Origin: Pseudomonas baetica
GTDB lineage: Bacteria; Pseudomonadota; Gammaproteobacteria; Pseudomonadales; Pseudomonadaceae
Length of the DNA: 64,000 nucleotides
NCBI RefSeq assembly: GCF_002813455.1
Contig: NZ_PHHE01000001.1
Coordinates: forward strand, 3,709,001 to 3,773,000
Reading direction: 5' to 3'
Program-made: the position numbers and the translations under genes
Notes under the pieces: model-generated
Told to the model about the DNA's origin: nothing
The model's database searches: none
The model's input: only the letters and a program-made list of their open reading frames with translations
Shown here: one piece after another, positions 59,684 to 64,000 of the stretch
Layout of the letters: each line of letters begins with the position of its first letter
Position numbering within the stretch: position 1 is the stretch's first letter

Positions 59684-60645
59684 TGCAGATTGGCCGGCCA
59701 TTCGACAGGCGCGATCCGCACATAGCCGGCCCCCGGCATGCCGGGCTTGGCTTGTGGTACGGCGCTGGGTTGCAGCAGGCGCAGCTTGACGCGGAACACC
59801 AGTTTTTGCCGCTCGTCGCGGGTCTCGACCTCTTTGGGGGTGAACTGCGATTTGGCCGCGACGAAGCTGATTTTTGCCGGCAGCGGTTTATCGGGCAAAG
59901 CATCAAGCAGGACTCGCGCCTCGTCGCCTACCGCCAGACGCCCGGCCACCGAGGCTGACAGATAGAGGTTCATGTACTGGTCATTGGGGTCGATCAGCAG
60001 CAATACCCGGCCACCGGCACCCAGCACTTCGCCGGGTTCGGCCATGCGCAACTGGATCACGCCATCGATGGGTGCGCGCAACAGGCTGTCGTCGATTTCG
60101 CTGGTCAGCTGCGCCACCTGCGCCTGTGCCGCGCCGATCGCCGCGCTGACGGCGGACACTTGTGCCCGGGCAGCCGCCACGGCCGCGTTACCGGTGCCGA
60201 TACGTGACTGCAATTGATCGATCACCTGGGCGCTGACGAAGCCGTGCTTGAACAGCGATTGCGAGCGGCCCAGTTCCTGCTGGGCCAGCAATAGTTCACT
60301 CTGGCGCAATTGCACATTGGCCTGGGCGGCATTGAGATTTTCCCGGGTACGCAAGACTTCGGCTTCGGCCTGGTTGCGCTGGGCTTCAAGGGTGCGGGTG
60401 TCCATGCGCGCCAGCAGTTGCCCTTGGCTGACCTTGTCGCCTTCATCGACCAGCACCTCGGCGAGGCGCCCGGGTGTTTTGCTGGCGATCTGCACTTCGG
60501 TGGCTTCAAGGCGTCCGTTGCCCATCGACAGCCCTTCGACCAGACGGCTGCTGATCGACATCCAGTAACCCAATCCGCCAGCGGCGGCGAGTAACACCAG
60601 GAGCGAACCGGCGTATAAAAGTGAAGAGCGGCTGTGCGTCGACAT
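59680..60645 (-). CDS. yhiI: HlyD-family membrane fusion protein (YhiI-like)
   Basis: A 321-aa periplasmic adaptor anchored by one N-terminal helix (YAGSLLVLLAAAGGLGYWM). Biotinyl-lipoyl parts flank an alpha-helical hairpin: ASKTPGRLAEVLVDEGDKV, then QRNQAEAEVLRTRENLNAA, RAPIDGVIQLRMAEPGEVL. First gene of the operon with rbbA and yhhJ. ATG 60645 is preferred; ATG 60654 is also possible. Confidence 0.88.
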   Translation of the reverse strand: MSTHSRSSLLYAGSLLVLLAAAGGLGYWMSISSRLVEGLSMGNGRLEATEVQIASKTPGRLAEVLVDEGDKVSQGQLLARMDTRTLEAQRNQAEAEVLRTRENLNAAQANVQLRQSELLLAQQELGRSQSLFKHGFVSAQVIDQLQSRIGTGNAAVAAARAQVSAVSAAIGAAQAQVAQLTSEIDDSLLRAPIDGVIQLRMAEPGEVLGAGGRVLLLIDPNDQYMNLYLSASVAGRLAVGDEARVLLDALPDKPLPAKISFVAAKSQFTPKEVETRDERQKLVFRVKLRLLQPSAVPQAKPGMPGAGYVRIAPVEWPANLQ

Positions 60646-60768
60646 GGGGGGCATCCTGCGGCTGTGGCGTCCAGTCTGACGGTTCAAGCGTTCGAGTCGC
60701 TTGATGTCAATCAAATGAGCGCCAAGCCTAGCCCCTTTTGCCGGTAAAAAATCGTGACCGGGGAGTTC

Positions 60769-61218
60769 TCAGCGCAATCCGAGCACGACGCCCCATTGTT
60801 CGGCTGTCACGGGCATGACTGAAAGGCGGCTGCCTTTTTGCACCAGCGGCATCTCGGCCAGCGCGGTCTGCTGTTTCAGGTAGTCCAGCTTCAATATCCG
60901 GGCAAACGTCTCGACATGCGCAACATCGATCGCACTCCAGGCGTTTTTCTCAGCAGTGGCCTTCGGATCGAAGTAATGGCTCTCTGGCTCCAGTGCGGTG
61001 GGATCCGGGTACGCCGCCTCGATTATTTTTCCAATCCCGGCAATTCCCGGCTCCGGGCAGCTGGAATGGTAGAAAAAGAACTCATCCCCGACCGCCATCG
61101 CTCGCAGGAAGTTGCGCGCCTGATAGTTGCGAACCCCGTCCCAGCGCGCTCTGCCGAGTTTCTCCAGGCCTTTGATCGAGAGTTCGTCGGGCTCGGATTT
61201 CATCAGCCAATAGGCCAT
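60769..61218 (-). CDS. EVE-domain protein
   Basis: A 149-aa soluble protein: MAYWLMKSEPDELSI, WDGVRNYQARNFLRAM, FFFYHSSCPEPGIAGIGKI. This is the EVE (PUA-like) domain, which binds modified bases in nucleic acids in some members. The specific role is unknown. It is a single gene. Confidence 0.92.
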   Translation of the reverse strand: MAYWLMKSEPDELSIKGLEKLGRARWDGVRNYQARNFLRAMAVGDEFFFYHSSCPEPGIAGIGKIIEAAYPDPTALEPESHYFDPKATAEKNAWSAIDVAHVETFARILKLDYLKQQTALAEMPLVQKGSRLSVMPVTAEQWGVVLGLR

Positions 61219-61415
61219 GGTTTTTGCTCCTGAAACGTTCTTTGGGCAAGTTGTCGGGCAATTTTATGACAAACCGACAGTCGGTTGACGTCAGCGTTTG
61301 CGCGCAGGTTCACGTTGTCGCAAAATGCCGGCCTTTAAAGCTTGACGCTGCTGCACGGCCTACGAACGGAAACCGCTGCTGTCATCGTGATGATGTGCCT
61401 TGAGGGGGGCAATCG

Positions 61416-61571
61416 ATGAAACGCAAACCGGATTTGCTATGGACTTTGGTTATTTTGTTTGGCCTTGGCGTCGTGACCACGGGTTATGCGCAAAGCCTGT
61501 GGTCCAACAAGACCGACGCACCGATTGAAGTGGCGCAACAGGTTCAACAGTCGACAGCCTTCAAGCGCTGA
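61416..61571 (+). CDS. Small single-helix membrane protein, 51 aa
   Basis: MKRKPDLLWTLVILFGLGVV and on to residue 51 (ending STAFKR), preceded by GAGGGGGG at good distance. There is one membrane helix (about residues 8-24) and a short polar C-terminal part. I recognise no named family, but the ribosome site and hydrophobic design support a real gene. It is convergent with fcl; the 8-bp hairpin GACGCCGC/GCGGCGTC (61584-61607) lies between. Confidence 0.7.
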   Translation: MKRKPDLLWTLVILFGLGVVTTGYAQSLWSNKTDAPIEVAQQVQQSTAFKR

Positions 61572-61606
61572 AACTGCCTTTTCGACGCCGCTGATCTGCG
61601 CGGCGT

Positions 61607-62212
61607 CTATCCCGCGAAATACCAGGCCTTGTCAGTGACCGTGCCTTGTAACGGTACATCCCAGCTCGCCTGCGCCAAGCGTTCGACCTTCTGACATTCA
61701 TGGGCAAGACCCAATAGCGTCGGCTTGCGCCAGTTCTTGCGCCGCGCCAGATACGCCAGGCTGCGATCATAGAATCCACCGCCCATCCCCAGCCGTCCGC
61801 CGACGTCGTCAAAACCCACCAACGGCAACAACACCAGATCCAGCGTCCAGATCTTGCGCTGGCGGGCCAGACTGGCGCGCGGCTCAAGAATGCGAAAACG
61901 GTTGGGTTTGAGTTTTTCGCCGGGACGAAGGCGCTGAAAGACCATTTTGGTTCGCGGCCAGGCGCTCAGCACCGGCAGGTACGTGGCCTTGCCTCGGCGC
62001 TGCGCTTCACGCAGCAGCAGGCGCGGATCGATTTCACCGTCGGTGGGCAGGTACAGGGAAATATGTTTTGCCCGGCGAAAGTGCGGGTCTTGCGCCAATT
62101 GCCGGAACAGCCCTTTGGCGGCCTGGCGTTGCTCACCGGGAGTCAGTGAACGGCGCGCCTTGCGCAGCAGGCGGCGGAGTTGCGGGCGGGGTAGCAGCGC
62201 GGGTTCGGTCAT
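61607..62212 (-). CDS. fcl: 5-formyltetrahydrofolate cyclo-ligase
   Basis: A 201-aa cytoplasmic enzyme converting 5-formyl-THF to 5,10-methenyl-THF with ATP (YgfA). RRLLRKARRSLTPGEQ is the phosphate-binding N-terminus, and LVLLPLVGFDDVGGRLGMGG GFYD is the signature. ATG 62212 (MTEPALLPRPQL) is chosen; a longer frame would start in the 6S terminator. Downstream of 6S RNA, the same arrangement as ssrS-ygfA in E. coli. Confidence 0.93.
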   Translation of the reverse strand: MTEPALLPRPQLRRLLRKARRSLTPGEQRQAAKGLFRQLAQDPHFRRAKHISLYLPTDGEIDPRLLLREAQRRGKATYLPVLSAWPRTKMVFQRLRPGEKLKPNRFRILEPRASLARQRKIWTLDLVLLPLVGFDDVGGRLGMGGGFYDRSLAYLARRKNWRKPTLLGLAHECQKVERLAQASWDVPLQGTVTDKAWYFAG

Positions 62213-62250
62213 GGTTCGGCTTCGGCAGGATGGGTGCAAAAACGTACGCA

Positions 62251-62286
62251 TAAAAAATCCGATGGCGGTTTTCACCGCCATCGGAT
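62251..62286 (-). terminator. Terminator after 6S RNA
   Basis: On the minus strand CCGATGGCGG TGAAAA CCGCCATCGG followed by ATTTTTTA: a 10-bp perfect stem with a T-run, 12 bases after the 6S RNA. It separates or attenuates 6S and fcl transcription. Confidence 0.93.
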
Positions 62287-62295
62287 TCGAATCAG

Positions 62296-62471
62296 GCTCC
62301 CCGGATGAACCGCTGTCAACTTAGCCCTTGAACCCGAAAGTTCAAGGTGGAAGATGCAGTAGACTTTAAGGCTTTCCGTCTGGCGGACATGCACACCAGC
62401 CCAACGTGCAACTTCCAGGGTAGTGCGAATCGGCTCAGGGACATCGTCAACTGGCAAGCACCCCAGGGAGT
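62296..62471 (-). ncRNA. ssrS: 6S RNA
   Basis: A roughly 176-nt RNA that mimics an open promoter and binds sigma-70 RNA polymerase. Conserved parts: 5' CTCCCTGGGGTGCTTGCC, TGTCCCTGAGCCGAT, then the central bubble with GTGCATGTCCG, AAGCCTTAAAGTC, and ACCTTGAACTTTCGGGTTCA near the 3' end. The two ends pair (CTCCC with GGGAG, AGTTGAC with GTTGACA). The position between zapA and fcl is the same as in E. coli and PAO1. Ends are estimated from the promoter and closing stem. Confidence 0.95.
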
Positions 62472-62477
62472 GCCGCG

Positions 62478-62483
62478 AGTATA
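62478..62483 (-). promoter_or_regulatory. -10 box of 6S RNA
   Basis: TATACT on the minus strand, 7 bases before the estimated 5' end. The -35 region (CTGATT) overlaps the end of zapA. Confidence 0.7.
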
Positions 62484-62502
62484 CCTCAAGCGACCTGGCG
62501 AA

Positions 62503-62820
62503 TCAGCCCTTGCTGATGTCCGGATCGTCGGCGAGGACCAGATCGACACGATCGAGCAAGTCGCGCACCTGTTCACGGGTCGAGCCGCTGGCCTGGACGT
62601 CCGGGCGCTCTTCTTTGTGCAAGAGGTCGTGGGTGATGTTCAGCGCGGCCATTACGGCAATCCGGTCGGCGCCGATGACTTTGCCGCTGCTGCGGATCTC
62701 GCGCATCTTGCCGTCCAGGTAGCGCGCGGCACTAACCAGATTGCTGCGTTCTTCCTGCGGGCAGATGATCGAATATTCTTTGTCGAGGATCTGCACGGTA
62801 ACGCTATTGCTTGAACTCAT
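62503..62820 (-). CDS. zapA: Cell division protein ZapA
   Basis: A 105-aa FtsZ-ring stabiliser. VTVQILDKEYSIICPQEER is the N-terminal beta domain, LVSAARYLDGKMREIRSSG and ADRIAVMAALNITHDLL follow, and a C-terminal coiled coil completes it. It overlaps the preceding coiled-coil gene by 4 bases (ATGA). Next downstream is 6S RNA. Confidence 0.95.
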   Translation of the reverse strand: MSSSNSVTVQILDKEYSIICPQEERSNLVSAARYLDGKMREIRSSGKVIGADRIAVMAALNITHDLLHKEERPDVQASGSTREQVRDLLDRVDLVLADDPDISKG

Positions 62821-63026
62821 GAGTCTTGCTCCAGGGCCTTGAGGCGCGAAATCATCGATTCGACCTTACGCCGGGCGATTTCGTTTTTTTCAATGAGGTG
62901 CGCGCGTTCCTCGCGCCAGGTCTTTTCCTGAGCTAGTAAGAGTGCGTTTTGACTCTTTAGTTGCTCGACTCGACCAATCAGCAGTTCGAGTCTGGCCATC
63001 AGCGCTTGCAGGTCGTTGTCTTCCAT
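62817..63026 (-). CDS. TIGR02449 coiled-coil protein
   Basis: A 69-aa protein, nearly all coiled coil: MEDNDLQALMARLELLIGRV, LLLAQEKTWREERAHLIEKN. It is always next to zapA in pseudomonads and may be a ZapB/ZauP-like partner; this is inference. ATG 63026 is selected because the upstream extension to 63119 is not coiled-coil. It overlaps the zapA start. Confidence 0.85.
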   Translation of the reverse strand: MEDNDLQALMARLELLIGRVEQLKSQNALLLAQEKTWREERAHLIEKNEIARRKVESMISRLKALEQDS

Positions 63027-63144
63027 TGGGTTCACTGTCTGATGGGTTAGCTGGCGGACAGCCTTTAATAGTCTTGGCGAGTCTGTCGATGTAGGATACA
63101 AGGCCTTCATTCTAGACATAGCGCCGTCTGGCGCCTAGCTGCCC

Positions 63145-63705
63145 ATGACCATTGCGAATTCCCCGTACCAAGCCTTTGCCACCCTGCTGACTTCCAGCGG
63201 CCACAACGTCTCGCCTGCCGAACTGCATGGCCAGTTGCTCGGACGCAGTTGCGCCGGTGCCGGCTTCGATAACGAAGGCTGGTTGATCGACGCCGCCGAA
63301 CTGCTCGAAGGCGACATCCAGGACAACGTCCGCAACGCCCTGATCGGCCTGCAAGAGATGGTCAAAGGCGAGCTGACCGGCGACGACGTCACCGTTGTCC
63401 TGCTGCTGCCAACCGATGACGCGCCTCTCGCTGACCGCGCTGCTGCACTGGGCGAGTGGTGCCAGGGCTTCCTCAGCGGGTTCGGCCTGAACTGCCGCGA
63501 CAGCAGCATGCTCAGCACCGAAGCCACCGAAGTGTTGCAGGATCTGGCCGCCATTTCTCAGGTGCAAGATGCCCTGGAAGAATCCGAAGACGGCGAAACC
63601 GACTACATGGAAGTCATGGAATACCTGCGCGTCGCGCCGCTGCTGCTGTTCTCGGAAACCAAGAAAGCCGACGTGCCGCCAGCCGCCAGGCCGTCGCTGC
63701 ATTAA
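63145..63705 (+). CDS. ygfB: YgfB/YecA family protein (UPF0149)
   Basis: A 186-aa soluble helical protein: [31 protein letters not shown], and [16 protein letters not shown]. In E. coli ygfB precedes pepP, as here. In P. aeruginosa YgfB was reported to modulate beta-lactam resistance via AlpA and ampDh3. It is divergent from the zapA unit; pepP begins 27 bases later. Confidence 0.92.
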   Translation: MTIANSPYQAFATLLTSSGHNVSPAELHGQLLGRSCAGAGFDNEGWLIDAAELLEGDIQDNVRNALIGLQEMVKGELTGDDVTVVLLLPTDDAPLADRAAALGEWCQGFLSGFGLNCRDSSMLSTEATEVLQDLAAISQVQDALEESEDGETDYMEVMEYLRVAPLLLFSETKKADVPPAARPSLH

Positions 63706-63732
63706 TCGCGACCCAGGGAAAGCCATCAGCCC

Positions 63733-64000
63733 ATGACCCATATCCCGAAAGCGGAATACAGCCGTCGCCGCAAGGCCCTGATGGCGCAGATGGAACCCAA
63801 CAGCATCGCGATCCTGCCCGCCGCCGCGGTTGCCATCCGCAACCGCGACGTCGAGCACGTCTACCGTCAGGACAGCGATTTTCAGTACCTTTCCGGATTC
63901 CCCGAGCCGCAAGCCGTCATCGTCTTGATGCCCGGCCGCGAGCATGGCGAATACGTGCTGTTCTGCCGTGAACGCAATGCCGAACGCGAATTGTGGGACG
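63733..64000 (+). CDS. pepP: Xaa-Pro aminopeptidase PepP (5' part)
   Basis: The first 89 codons of aminopeptidase P: MTHIPKAEYSRRRKALMAQM, then AIRNRDVEHVYRQDSDFQYL and SGFPEPQAVIVLMPG, the aminopeptidase P N-terminal domain. The metal-binding catalytic domain lies beyond the window. It follows ygfB in the same direction, as in E. coli and PAO1. Confidence 0.95.
   Translation, partial: MTHIPKAEYSRRRKALMAQMEPNSIAILPAAAVAIRNRDVEHVYRQDSDFQYLSGFPEPQAVIVLMPGREHGEYVLFCRERNAERELWD

Noticed and set aside
61584..61607. Terminator between small protein and fcl
   Set aside because: 8-bp stem is clear, but no T-run follows on either strand.

Overview
The window is ordinary Pseudomonas chromosome of the P. 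fluorescens/P. putida type. The gene order cyaA, argH, algR, hemC-hemD-hemX-hemY, dsbB, algQ, FKBP, algP, ABC-F, hemB-ppk/ppx, trxA, rho, ubiD, glpT, fcl, 6S RNA, zapA, ygfB, pepP follows the P. aeruginosa PAO1 backbone. GC content is high, so long open frames lie opposite many real genes. Paired REP palindromes sit in five intergenic gaps, which also points to the fluorescens group. Species-level placement is inference.

Layout. 1-5267: 3'-truncated cyaA, two small conserved proteins, a GST and argH. 5268-17180: algR without its usual sensor partner, the heme genes hemCDXY, dsbB, algQ, FKBP, the Lys/Pro/Ala-repeat protein AlgP, an ABC-F ATPase and a short MscS channel. 17372-25542: a LysE exporter, a five-gene lipoprotein/LpoB-like cluster with a duplicated COG3014-type gene, a cytochrome c/FTR1 iron permease and a UPF0178 protein. 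25673-33391: elbB, a fatty-acid hydroxylase, DedA, then hemB-ppk facing ppx, with a Pho-box-like site before hemB. 33600-37410: a polar amino-acid ABC transporter with a divergent GntR regulator. 37531-46260: trxA, rho, an O-acyltransferase, ubiD, a ferredoxin reductase, ChaC and glpT.

The accessory part is 46485-54286. It holds a phosphoglycerate-mutase-like phosphatase, a stand-alone TonB C-terminal protein, and an S-type pyocin (HNH DNase) gene with its immunity gene. The pyocin gene is cut into three by an IS66-family element (48657-51013, 8-bp target duplication) and an IS3-family element (51435-52669, 3-bp duplication). Removing both elements and one copy of each duplication restores one uninterrupted 761-codon frame. 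The immunity gene is intact and overlaps the toxin stop codon.

The last part, 54287-64000, returns to the backbone: a quinone oxidoreductase, a FliL-like periplasmic protein, a YhiI-RbbA-YhhJ-type export operon, an EVE-domain protein, a 51-aa membrane protein, fcl, 6S RNA with its terminator, zapA and its coiled-coil partner, ygfB and the start of pepP. I found no tRNA, rRNA or CRISPR. No wholly new system is evident. The most noteworthy items are the reconstructable split pyocin, the two abutting palindromes before it, the duplicated lipoprotein cluster, the Pho-like site before hemB-ppk and the lone algR.
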